Of a DNA stretch of 12,256 bases, positions 1-6,302 are shown one piece after another. The stretch spans positions 1-12,256 of the forward strand of contig CAZTZL010000086.1 of NCBI GenBank assembly GCA_964617625.1, written 5' to 3'. The notes beneath the pieces were generated by a model that saw only the letters and a program-made list of their open reading frames with translations, searched no databases and had not been told where the DNA came from. A program made the translations under genes and the position numbers. Positions within the stretch are counted from its first letter, which is position 1, and every line of letters begins with the position of its first letter. The stretch comes from CAZTZL01 sp964617625 (lineage in GTDB: Bacteria; Zhuqueibacterota; QNDG01; DSAB01).

Positions 1-66
1 ATTACTCTTTAATATAAATGAATTTTTAAAGAAATCAACTTCAATTTTAATGGGCGACAGAACCAT

Positions 67-97
67 TTTGAATTTATTATTTTGTGTCGTATCTTTA
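67..97 (+). promoter_or_regulatory. Possible Bacteroidota-type promoter, leaderless
   Basis: TTTG at 67-70 is followed after 19 bases by TATCTTTA at 90-97, which matches TAnnTTTG at 7 of 8 positions. The Bacteroidota promoter is known to be TTTG, 19-21 bases, TAnnTTTG. Transcription would then start around 103, exactly at the ATG of the first gene, giving a leaderless mRNA. That agrees with the absence of a Shine-Dalgarno sequence before this ATG, but chance matches are common in AT-rich DNA. Confidence 0.3.
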
Positions 98-102
98 TAC
101 AG

Positions 103-924
103 ATGAATATCGACGAATACGCACAGCTTGAGCAAAAGACAGGCAGCCGCCTGATTAAAAAGGGAGCCATCTGGTGGCGCGAAGTCCGGCCGTTTTTTTA
201 CAGGCCTCTCCTCCCATTCGACTCCTACCCCTGTGAGGAGACTGTCCGGCTTTTCCCTTTCTCGCAGATGGTGCAGTTCCCGGTGAAGGAAGAATCCCGT
301 GTCAACTCCCAGCTTCACATGATTATTTTTGATGAAGTTCACTCCTACCAAATCGAAACGCTTGATAAAGAACGGAGGCGCGACGTCCGAAAGGCCATCG
401 AGAACGGCGTTTCGATTCAGCACATTCATGAACCGGAACCATTCATTTCACAGGCCTATCCTGTCTATCTCTCATTTTATCGCCGGACAGAATACGGATA
501 CCAGAAAAACAGAAATCAAAAGGAAGCCTTCGCGGACTGGGTCCGCACACTGCTGTCCTTTCCTGATATGTGTCTGCTGGGTGCTTATCAGGAACAGGAA
601 CTGGTTGCCATTATGATCTGCTGTGTCGTGAACCGCATTCTCATCGGTAAATCCCTGATCAATTCGGAAAAATCCATTCCGCTCCGCGCCCAGGATCTGC
701 TTTTCCATTATGCCCGTGAAGAACTTGCCAAAAATTACAAAGTCGAATTGATTTTTACGGGAATGGTCGTCCGGGAAAAAGGTATCAACAATTTCAAGCT
801 TTGGCGGGGTGCCAAAATATTATCCCTTCCTTCCCACCTCAAAATGCCCGTTCCTGTAAAATCGCTTTTAAAAACATTCCGCAGAACAGAATACGATTTT
901 CTAATCGGCGAACTGCACGAATAA
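103..924 (+). CDS. GNAT/FemAB-like acyltransferase
   Basis: This 273-residue protein looks like the GNAT-fold family (GNAT_6/FemAB-like) that includes peptidoglycan-bridge and other envelope N-acyltransferases. Visible family features are the basic helix RRDVRKAIENGV (about 92-103), the segment YPVYLSFYRRTEYGY in the middle, the strand-turn LLGAYQEQELVAIMI where the acyl-CoA or acyl-tRNA core normally lies, and the C-terminal NNFKLWRGAK (about 229-238), equivalent to the FK...GA motif of the family. There is no signal peptide or membrane segment, so it is probably cytoplasmic. I chose ATG103 over the in-frame TTG82 because it is a normal start codon; neither has a clear ribosome binding site. 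The DUF523 gene begins only four bases after the stop, so the two are probably cotranscribed. The substrate cannot be read from the sequence. Confidence 0.7.
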   Translation: MNIDEYAQLEQKTGSRLIKKGAIWWREVRPFFYRPLLPFDSYPCEETVRLFPFSQMVQFPVKEESRVNSQLHMIIFDEVHSYQIETLDKERRRDVRKAIENGVSIQHIHEPEPFISQAYPVYLSFYRRTEYGYQKNRNQKEAFADWVRTLLSFPDMCLLGAYQEQELVAIMICCVVNRILIGKSLINSEKSIPLRAQDLLFHYAREELAKNYKVELIFTGMVVREKGINNFKLWRGAKILSLPSHLKMPVPVKSLLKTFRRTEYDFLIGELHE

Positions 925-928
925 ATGG

Positions 929-1534
929 ATGACAAAACAGGACCGTTCGAATCAGATATCTTTTCAAACAGATCATTCCATGAAAAATCCCGATAAATCC
1001 AAACCACTCGTCGGCATCAGCGCCTGTCTGCTGGGTAAGCACGTGCGTTATAACGGCGGGCATAAACTTGACCCTTACCTGCGCGATGGACTGGGAAAAT
1101 CGGTGACTTATGTTCCGGTGTGCCCGGAAACAGAATGCGGACTCGGCGTTCCCCGCGAGGCCATACAGCTCGAGGAAATCCAGGGATCGGTCCGCCTGAT
1201 GACCTGCGATACCCGTTTGGATATCACTCCGAAAATGCAAAGCTGGACAGAAATCCGGCTCGACGAACTGAGTCGACTGCCGCTCTGCGGATTTGTATTT
1301 AAATCAAAATCGCCAAGCTGCGGGCTGTACCAGGTCGAAGTATTTTTACCGGACGGCACGATGCGAAACGATGGAACGGGGCTGTTTGCAGTCGGGTTGC
1401 TGAAGCGGTTCCCCCAAATTCCCGTGGAAGAGGAACACCGTCTTCATGATGACTCGATTCGCAAAGACTTTATTAAAAACATTTTCAAGCTTCACGAGAT
1501 ATACCAATCGAACCTTCAATCAAAATCAATTTAA
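929..1534 (+). CDS. DUF523 family protein, TudS-like
   Basis: The protein is a single DUF523 domain of about 200 residues, without the DUF1722 partner found in E. coli YbgA. Signatures are VGISACLLGKHVRYNGGHK near the N-terminus, VPVCPETECGLGVPRE, and FKSKSPSCGL. In the characterised member TudS (2-thiouracil desulfidase) three conserved cysteines hold a [4Fe-4S] cluster. The likely equivalents here are C33, C65 and C131, counted from ATG929, so a redox or desulfidase role is plausible but the true substrate is inferred. The start is uncertain. ATG929 sits four bases after the upstream stop and would favour coupling, while ATG980 gives MKNPDKSKPLVGISACLLG, which fits the family N-terminus better. 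Neither has a good Shine-Dalgarno sequence. The C-terminal 30 residues are a family-atypical extension. Confidence 0.8.
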   Translation: MTKQDRSNQISFQTDHSMKNPDKSKPLVGISACLLGKHVRYNGGHKLDPYLRDGLGKSVTYVPVCPETECGLGVPREAIQLEEIQGSVRLMTCDTRLDITPKMQSWTEIRLDELSRLPLCGFVFKSKSPSCGLYQVEVFLPDGTMRNDGTGLFAVGLLKRFPQIPVEEEHRLHDDSIRKDFIKNIFKLHEIYQSNLQSKSI

Positions 1535-1551
1535 TTACACCGTTTATTTGA

Positions 1552-1583
1552 TTTGCCGGAAAGCAAAAATTTTACTATCTTTG
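1552..1583 (+). promoter_or_regulatory. Bacteroidota-type promoter of the EamA gene
   Basis: TTTG at 1552-1555 is separated by 20 bases from TATCTTTG at 1576-1583. This is a full match to the known TTTG-N19-21-TAnnTTTG promoter of Bacteroidota, in the only long spacer upstream of the EamA gene. Transcription should start near 1590, giving a leader of roughly 50 bases. There is no competing TTGACA/TATAAT pair. Confidence 0.6.
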
Positions 1584-1638
1584 ACCTGTTCTTAATCCAG
1601 CCGGCAAGAGTTCATCCGTCAAGCGAGATTGAATGTAA

Positions 1639-2532
1639 ATGAAAAATGTTATTCTTTATATCGCCACCATCCTCATCTGGGGATCAACCTGGTTCGCCAT
1701 CCGGTTTCAGCTGGCCAAAGTCGATCCCATGCTATCCATCGCTTACCGTTTTTTTCTGGCCTCCGTCATCCTGTTCATTATCTGTTTCCTGTCCCGTCGG
1801 AGATTAAAGTTCAGCGCCAGGGAACACTTTTTCATTTTTCTACAGGGGATCTTCTCATTCTCGATCGGCTACTGGCTGGTTTATCTCGCAGAAATCCAGC
1901 TGACGAGCGGTCTGGTCGCCGTGATCTGTTCCTCGCTGATATTCATGAATATTTTCAACGGAGCCATATTTTTAAAAACAAAAATCAATATCATGGTACT
2001 GGTCGGTGCCTCTTTGGGCCTGTGCGGAATCGTTTTGATATTCTGGCCGGAAATCAAATCCGTCTCTTTTTCCGACAAAAACTTTATTGCTGTTCTTCTT
2101 GTCGTTGGTGCTACACTTATTTATTCTTTCGGCAACATTGTTGCGGAATACAATATTAAAATGAAGATACCGGTCATTCAATCCAACGCTTACAGTATGC
2201 TATACAGCGCGATTTTTATGGCTCTATTGGCTTTCATTTCAGGGAAACATTTTGAATTTGATACATCGGCGAATTATATATTCTCATTACTCTATTTATC
2301 ACTCTTCGGTTCGGTGATTGCATTTTACTGCTACTTCACGCTCATCGGCAGCATCGGTTCGGACAAGGCGGCGTACGGGCCGGTCATCATTCCGGTCATC
2401 GCATTATCTATCTCTTCATTGTTTGAAAATTACGTCTGGTCCAAATTGGCACTGATCGGCATTGTTCTGCTGATCATCGGAAATTCACTGGTCATCAACA
2501 GAAAAACATTGTCTTATGTTCGACAAAACTGA
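1639..2532 (+). CDS. EamA/DMT-family membrane transporter
   Basis: This is a 297-residue, very hydrophobic protein with about ten predicted membrane helices arranged as two EamA repeats of five, the normal length and topology of the drug/metabolite transporter superfamily. The first helix carries the family signature LIWGSTWFAIRF (about 12-23). Other recognisable elements are YRFFLASVILFII in helix 2, LVYLAEIQLTSGLVAVICSS in helices 3-4, and PVIIPVIALSISSLFENY in helix 9. It is expected in the inner membrane exporting or importing a small metabolite; the substrate cannot be predicted, since family members carry amino acids, nucleotide sugars and others. The ATG start lies just before the first helix and has no strong Shine-Dalgarno sequence. 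The methyltransferase gene follows after 44 bases, probably on the same transcript. Confidence 0.88.
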   Translation: MKNVILYIATILIWGSTWFAIRFQLAKVDPMLSIAYRFFLASVILFIICFLSRRRLKFSAREHFFIFLQGIFSFSIGYWLVYLAEIQLTSGLVAVICSSLIFMNIFNGAIFLKTKINIMVLVGASLGLCGIVLIFWPEIKSVSFSDKNFIAVLLVVGATLIYSFGNIVAEYNIKMKIPVIQSNAYSMLYSAIFMALLAFISGKHFEFDTSANYIFSLLYLSLFGSVIAFYCYFTLIGSIGSDKAAYGPVIIPVIALSISSLFENYVWSKLALIGIVLLIIGNSLVINRKTLSYVRQN

Positions 2533-2576
2533 TTTAGAAATATTTGAATCGTTTCATGAATAAAACAGGGGAAGCC

Positions 2577-3422
2577 ATGAAAAAAAATAAAAAAGCGGAT
2601 TCCAAGGAAATCGGGCTGGAAATGGGTTTGATCTTCGGCAAGCACTTTTTCAAAACCGAACATATGCATTACGGATACTGGACCGAAGACCTCGAACTTG
2701 AACTGGCCAATTTGCCCAAGGCCCAGGAAAACCATTCCGAATTCCTGATCTCCCACATTCCGGAGAAAGCGGCAAGCATTCTGGATGTCGGATGCGGTGT
2801 TGGAAAACTGGCTCAAAAATTATCTTCAAGAGGATATCAGGTTGACTGCGTCTCCCCCAGCAGTACGCTCGCCAGGCATGCACGGGAGCTGCTCGGGAAC
2901 CGCAGCCAGATTTTCGAATGCAGTTACGAAAATCTGAAGACTGACAAGCGGTACGATGTCGTCCTGTTCAGCGAGAGTTTTCAGTACGTGAACATGGAGA
3001 AGGCGTTTCAAAATACTGTGAAGCTCCTGAATGCCGGGGGCTACCTTTTAATTTGCGACTTCTTCAAGACCGATGCCGAAGGCGAAAGCGTGTTAGGCGG
3101 CGGACATAAATTGACTGAATTCCGCAATCTCATTTCCGACCACCCATTCACACTTGTTCAGGACATCGATATTACCGAACAAACCGCGCCCAATCTCGAT
3201 ATTGTGAATGACCTGATGATGAATGCCGGATTGCCGATCTGGAACCTGATTATCAAATTTTTAAAAAGCCGCTCGCCCTTCTTTTCAAAGATCCTGCTGT
3301 GGAAATTTAAAAAGAAAATCGCCAAGATCAACCGGAAGTATTTCAGCGGCGCAAGAAACGCAGAGAATTTTAAAAAATACAAAACTTACCGCCTGTTTCT
3401 TTTTCAGAAAGAAGCAAAATAA
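2577..3422 (+). CDS. SAM-dependent methyltransferase, class I
   Basis: The 281-residue protein has a Rossmann-fold methyltransferase domain. SAM-binding motif I is ILDVGCGVGKL (68-78), followed by a motif II region VDCVSPSS, the post-II segment YDVVLFSESFQYV, and LLNAGGYLLICDFF. The N-terminal HMHYGYW (29-35) resembles small-molecule methyltransferases of the UbiE, tocopherol and sarcosine methyltransferase groups, which often start with H-x-HYGYW. The C-terminal 110 residues are lysine-rich and likely cap the active site; no specific substrate is evident. I chose ATG2577 because AGGGGAA lies five to six bases upstream. Longer in-frame starts (TTG2544, ATG2556) lack such a site. It sits 44 bases after the EamA gene, so a modify-and-transport pair is possible but unproven. 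Confidence 0.85.
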   Translation: MKKNKKADSKEIGLEMGLIFGKHFFKTEHMHYGYWTEDLELELANLPKAQENHSEFLISHIPEKAASILDVGCGVGKLAQKLSSRGYQVDCVSPSSTLARHARELLGNRSQIFECSYENLKTDKRYDVVLFSESFQYVNMEKAFQNTVKLLNAGGYLLICDFFKTDAEGESVLGGGHKLTEFRNLISDHPFTLVQDIDITEQTAPNLDIVNDLMMNAGLPIWNLIIKFLKSRSPFFSKILLWKFKKKIAKINRKYFSGARNAENFKKYKTYRLFLFQKEAK

Positions 3423-3517
3423 ATTTTCTTGACTTTTTTCGGTTTTTTGTTTTAATTCAATTGATATTTGTTAAAATATCCAAAAGAAGAAAATAATTCC
3501 GATTACCCAGGATAACC

Positions 3518-3540
3518 ATCCCTTTGGGGATAAATATCCC
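3518..3540. repeat. Overlapping inverted repeats, possible operator
   Basis: Two inverted repeats share one arm. ATCCC (3518-3522) pairs with GGGAT (3527-3531), and GGGATA (3527-3532) pairs with TATCCC (3535-3540), so the two structures exclude each other. They lie about 60 bases upstream of the DUF1579-like gene in a 175-base spacer that has no other clear signal. This could be an operator or a leader switch; no regulator is identifiable. Confidence 0.3.
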
Positions 3541-3597
3541 GTGCGATCATACAAAAGAAATAAAAGGCTGACACCTTTAACATAAAAGATACTTCTT

Positions 3598-4131
3598 ATG
3601 AAACAACATAAAATTAAAATCACCGGATATCAAAAATCATTTCTGTTCATAATCTTTATATTTGCACTTTATTCCTTCAACTTCATAAGGGCAGAGGAAA
3701 AGAATATGATGCAAAAATTTCAGTTCTTGTTAGGACAATGGAAACTGGAATATCATATTCCCAAAAGTGAAATCGGCGAAGCCATGACAGGTTCGGGAAC
3801 CGGAGAATTCAAAAAAGCCCTGGACAATCAATATGTCTTCTTCGACTATTCCACTCTGATAAACGGAGAGACCGGTTCGGCACACGGCATTTTTGCTTGG
3901 GACGATAAATTGAAAGCCTACCGGTACTGGTGGTTCGAGAATTCGGGCAACTTTGCCATTGCGACATGCAAATTTTTAAATAACGAAACTCTATTCATGA
4001 ACTGGCATGACACCTCATTGATGCAGACATTTCAAAAAATCAACAAAGATAAAGTGATTCTGAAAATGGGAAATCCGGATTCCAAAGGTAAATTTCAATT
4101 GGTAATGGAAGTGATATTTACCAGAAGATGA
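3598..4131 (+). CDS. Exported DUF1579-like protein
   Basis: The 177-residue protein begins with a basic stretch and one hydrophobic segment (about 13-31) ending FNFIRA, which reads as a signal peptide with possible cleavage after A32. The mature part starts with FQFLLGQWKLEY (41-52), the typical opening of DUF1579 and related beta-barrel-like proteins (flvGeW). It continues with GSGTGEFKKALDNQYVFFDY, AHGIFAWDDKLKAYRYWWFEN and a C-terminal strand-rich region. DUF1579 members have no established function, and a lipocalin-like ligand-binding fold is only a guess. No lipobox cysteine is present. The start has a poor ribosome binding site; ATGs at M37 and M38 would remove the signal peptide and seem less likely. 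It has its own spacer on both sides, so it is probably monocistronic. Confidence 0.65.
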   Translation: MKQHKIKITGYQKSFLFIIFIFALYSFNFIRAEEKNMMQKFQFLLGQWKLEYHIPKSEIGEAMTGSGTGEFKKALDNQYVFFDYSTLINGETGSAHGIFAWDDKLKAYRYWWFENSGNFAIATCKFLNNETLFMNWHDTSLMQTFQKINKDKVILKMGNPDSKGKFQLVMEVIFTRR

Positions 4132-4267
4132 AATCCCAAATTCTTCTCCCCCATAAAAAACATTTTACCTCTTGGAAAATAATTTCATATTTATTACACT
4201 TAAATATTCATGTTACTATCGATTCATGATGAGAGTATGATTTCAACCACAAATATAGGAATTTGCC

Positions 4268-5347
4268 ATGAAAATCACACTTCGTAAAAACAACTCCTAT
4301 TCCCTTCTTATCCCCACCAGCATGGGAATACGAATCACACCTGTCAATGGACAACCTGTCCATTGCAGCGATACATTTAAGATGTATGTAACGAGCGCTG
4401 AATCCAATGTGGCAAGTGTCGTCTCCTATCTCGGTCTTCCTGTTAAAGTGCTGACAACCTTCGTCAAAGGAAGCCCCGTTGCCCGGCTGATCAAAGACAA
4501 TCTTGCCAGCCGCCACATGGATGTCGAAGGCAAGGAAGTGGAACAGGGCGGCCCGTGGGGATTCCGTCATCAAATTAATATCGCGGACAGCGGGGCAGGC
4601 TCCCGCGGACCTCGTGTGCAAAATGACCGTGCAGGCGAAGTGGGCAGGACACTGAATGTGAAAGATTTTGATCTGGAACGGATATTTCAAAAGGAAGGGG
4701 TTCAGATTGTGCACCTGTCCGGTTTGATCGCTGCCCTTTCCCCGGAAACAGGCGCTTTCTGTCTCGAACTTGCCAAAGCGGCTAAAAAATACGATACCCG
4801 GATTTCATTCGACCTGAATTACCGCGCTTCGTTCTGGAAAAACCGCGAAAAAGAATTAGGTGGACTTTTCTCGGAAATCGCCGGTATGTCGGATATCCTC
4901 GTTGGCAATGAAGAAGATTTTCAACTGTGTCTTGGCATCAAGGGCCCGGAAGCCGGCGGGAAAAATCTTTCCGATAAAATTGACAGTTTTAAAGTAATGA
5001 TCGGCAATACAAAGAGCGCTTATCCGAATGCATCCGTATTTGCCACCACATTGCGCCAGGTTGTCAATGCAAACTTACATTTGTGGGGCGCGATCATGTC
5101 CGAAGGAGACAACTGGCATGTCGTGGAACCCCGCGAAATCAGGGTGCTCGACCGGATCGGCGGCGGAGACGGTTTTGTAGGCGGCATGCTTTACGCGATC
5201 CTGAAAGAATGGAAACCGGAAAAATGGATTCAGTTCGGCTGGGCCGCCGGCGCCCTGGCGACCACGTTTTTGACGGATTATGCGCAGCCCGCCGATGAAG
5301 AGCAAGTATGGAGCGTCTGGGAAGGAAACGCGCGGATCAGGCGATAA
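4268..5347 (+). CDS. PfkB-family sugar kinase, KDG kinase-like
   Basis: This 359-residue ribokinase/PfkB-family protein most resembles 2-keto-3-deoxygluconate kinase, which phosphorylates KDG with ATP in the cytoplasm. Diagnostic parts are ISFDLNYRASFWKN (179-192), ILVGNEEDFQLCLG (210-223) and the C-terminal signature DRIGGGDGFVGGMLYA (295-310), with the catalytic base expected at D301. The GGGD form instead of GAGD is the variant common in this subgroup. The N-terminal substrate motif is unusual: where relatives have a Gly-Gly pair before EANVA, this protein has TSAESNVASVVSYLG (42-56). That could change substrate preference or simply reflect divergence. A good Shine-Dalgarno sequence, AGGA at 4257-4260, precedes the ATG by seven bases. 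No KDG aldolase or uronate gene is adjacent, so the substrate remains open. Confidence 0.82.
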   Translation: MKITLRKNNSYSLLIPTSMGIRITPVNGQPVHCSDTFKMYVTSAESNVASVVSYLGLPVKVLTTFVKGSPVARLIKDNLASRHMDVEGKEVEQGGPWGFRHQINIADSGAGSRGPRVQNDRAGEVGRTLNVKDFDLERIFQKEGVQIVHLSGLIAALSPETGAFCLELAKAAKKYDTRISFDLNYRASFWKNREKELGGLFSEIAGMSDILVGNEEDFQLCLGIKGPEAGGKNLSDKIDSFKVMIGNTKSAYPNASVFATTLRQVVNANLHLWGAIMSEGDNWHVVEPREIRVLDRIGGGDGFVGGMLYAILKEWKPEKWIQFGWAAGALATTFLTDYAQPADEEQVWSVWEGNARIRR

Positions 5348-5384
5348 ATACGATTTGATTTACCATTTGAAAAATAAGAAGCTT

Positions 5385-5425
5385 ACGCCTTAAATCCGGG
5401 GTGGCGTTTATCCGTCAGGATTTGA
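5385..5425 (+). ncRNA. Candidate pseudoknot in PAS gene leader
   Basis: ACGCC (5385-5389) can pair with GGCGT (5403-5407), and AAATCC (5392-5397), inside that loop, can pair with GGATTT (5418-5423). Together they make an H-type pseudoknot with connecting loops of 2, 5 and 10 bases, which is geometrically reasonable. It lies 38 bases before the Shine-Dalgarno sequence of the PAS gene. I match it to no known riboswitch class. It might instead belong to the 3' end of the kinase transcript. Confidence 0.25.
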
Positions 5426-5471
5426 TGGTGTAACTGGAAAAAATATTTTAAAATAACGGAAAGGAGATACG

Positions 5472-5876
5472 ATGATTGGTGATTTAAAAAAGGAAATGTT
5501 GGACATACTTCTGGAAACCCTTCCGGTTGAGTTTTCCATTGTCGATGTCAACGATTATGTGCTGGCCTGGAACAGACACGAAACAAGAATCTTCAAAAGA
5601 CCCAAGAGTGTCGTGGGCCGGAATGTCCGGGATTGCCATCCCAGGCAGAGTCTGGATAAAGTCGAAAAAATCATTTCTGAAATGAAATCCGGCAAACGGG
5701 ATAAAGCACAATTCTGGATCGATTTGAATATGGAAGGTAAAAAAGAGCCGCAGAAAATACTGATCGAATACCATGCGCTCAGAGACGCATCAGGAAAGTA
5801 TCTCGGTTGTCTCGAAGCCTCGCAGAACATTACAGAAATTCTAAAAATCGAAGGTCAGAAACGACTGTTGGATTGA
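5472..5876 (+). CDS. Stand-alone PAS_10 (DUF438-type) sensory domain
   Basis: The 134 residues form essentially one PAS domain of the PAS_10 type otherwise found at the C-terminus of DUF438 proteins. Landmarks are EFSIVDVNDYVLAWNRHETRIF (first strands), RPKSVVGRNVRDCHPRQSLDKV with the family's CHP motif at C55-H56-P57, KSGKRDKAQFWIDL, KILIEYHALRDASGKYLG and the exit segment SQNITEILKIEGQKRLL. DUF438 PAS domains are thought to sense a small ligand or redox state; C55 and H56 are candidate ligand residues by inference. There is no kinase, cyclase or DNA-binding output domain, so it must act by binding another protein or as a ligand sensor. The start is well supported by AGGAG at 5462-5466, five bases before ATG. 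A possible pseudoknot precedes it and a hairpin follows it. Confidence 0.8.
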   Translation: MIGDLKKEMLDILLETLPVEFSIVDVNDYVLAWNRHETRIFKRPKSVVGRNVRDCHPRQSLDKVEKIISEMKSGKRDKAQFWIDLNMEGKKEPQKILIEYHALRDASGKYLGCLEASQNITEILKIEGQKRLLD

Positions 5877-5929
5877 AATATTAAACAAAAGAAAAAGTGT
5901 ATTTTTTTACAGAATCGTTCGAGAATCCG

Positions 5930-5958
5930 GTCAAAAAAATACCTATTGCTTTTTTGAC
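5930..5958 (+). terminator. AT-rich hairpin after the PAS gene
   Basis: GTCAAAAAA (5930-5938) and TTTTTTGAC (5950-5958) form a perfect 9-pair stem with an 11-base loop, followed by TTCTTTTAATT. It begins 53 bases after the PAS stop codon and could end that transcript, although the stem has only two G-C pairs. An apparent -35 box TTGACT at 5954 is part of this hairpin. Confidence 0.35.
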
Positions 5959-6019
5959 TTCTTTTAATTAAAATTGTCTTATCAGGATTCAAGATTAACC
6001 TGTTTAGAGTGATCTATTT

Positions 6020-6178
6020 TATATTTGAAAATGTGACATACCAAAAAAGGATAATTAGAAAACATGCACATATTAAATAAAAAATATCATTTTCTTCTTC
6101 TCTGCCGGAGCTGGCTCTGGTTAATCTGATAGAAATAATTCCATCCGGAATATTAAAAAAAATCTGCCAGCTTTTTTT
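6020..6178 (+). ncRNA. Candidate small RNA or attenuated leader
   Basis: A Bacteroidota-like -7 box TATATTTG (6020-6027, without a good TTTG upstream) is followed about 145 bases later by a terminator-like structure. Its outer stem is AGCTGGC (6109-6115) with GCCAGCT (6166-6172), an inner hairpin is ATTCC (6138-6142) with GGAAT (6147-6151), and the T-run CTTTTTTTATTTT starts at 6171. The expected transcript would run from about 6033 to 6180. The left arm of the outer stem lies inside a 21-codon frame at 6064-6129, the usual arrangement for translation-dependent attenuation. I recognise no known RNA family. Confidence 0.35.
6064..6129 (+). CDS. Possible 21-residue leader peptide
   Basis: ATG at 6064 opens a frame of 21 codons ending in TGA, encoding MHILNKKYHFLLLCRSWLWLI. 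A weak AAGGA sits 12 bases upstream, a longer distance than usual. The peptide has two lysines, a leucine run and two tryptophans near its end. Codons 16-18, which include the first of these tryptophans (AGC TGG CTC), overlap the left arm of the terminator-like stem that follows. A translating ribosome would therefore open that stem. Such a short frame can easily occur by chance, and the downstream gene is not an amino-acid biosynthesis gene, so this is a tentative call. Confidence 0.2.
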   Translation: MHILNKKYHFLLLCRSWLWLI

Positions 6179-6212
6179 ATTTTAAAATCCTGACAATAAG
6201 GGATCTGTCATT

Positions 6213-6239
6213 CATTTAAAATAAATGGAAATCATTTAT
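6213..6239. repeat. Alternating inverted repeat CATTTA/TAAATG/CATTTA
   Basis: CATTTA (6213-6218) pairs with TAAATG (6222-6227) across three bases. The overlapping ATAAATG (6221-6227) also pairs with CATTTAT (6233-6239) across five bases. The middle arm can therefore choose either partner. Just upstream lies TGACA-N10-TGTCA (6191-6210). A protein-binding site or a leader switch is possible, but the composition is AT-rich and chance is a real alternative. Confidence 0.25.
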
Positions 6240-6302
6240 TATGGAACCGTTTATTCATTAGATTAGTATTTAGTCCATTCATCCAGAATATCACATTAAG
6301 CC

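Noticed and set aside
1629..2159. 176-codon + strand frame overlapping the EamA gene
   Set aside because: It is a frame-shifted reading of the transporter gene; the EamA frame has the family signature and the full length.
4208..4714. 168-codon open frame on the - strand
   Set aside because: It lies antisense to the N-terminal half of the PfkB kinase, has no family motif and no ribosome binding site; the + strand frame is clearly the gene.
5954..5959. TTGACT as a -35 promoter box
   Set aside because: It is part of the right arm of the GTCAAAAAA/TTTTTTGAC hairpin, and the best -10 candidate is 19 bases away and weak.
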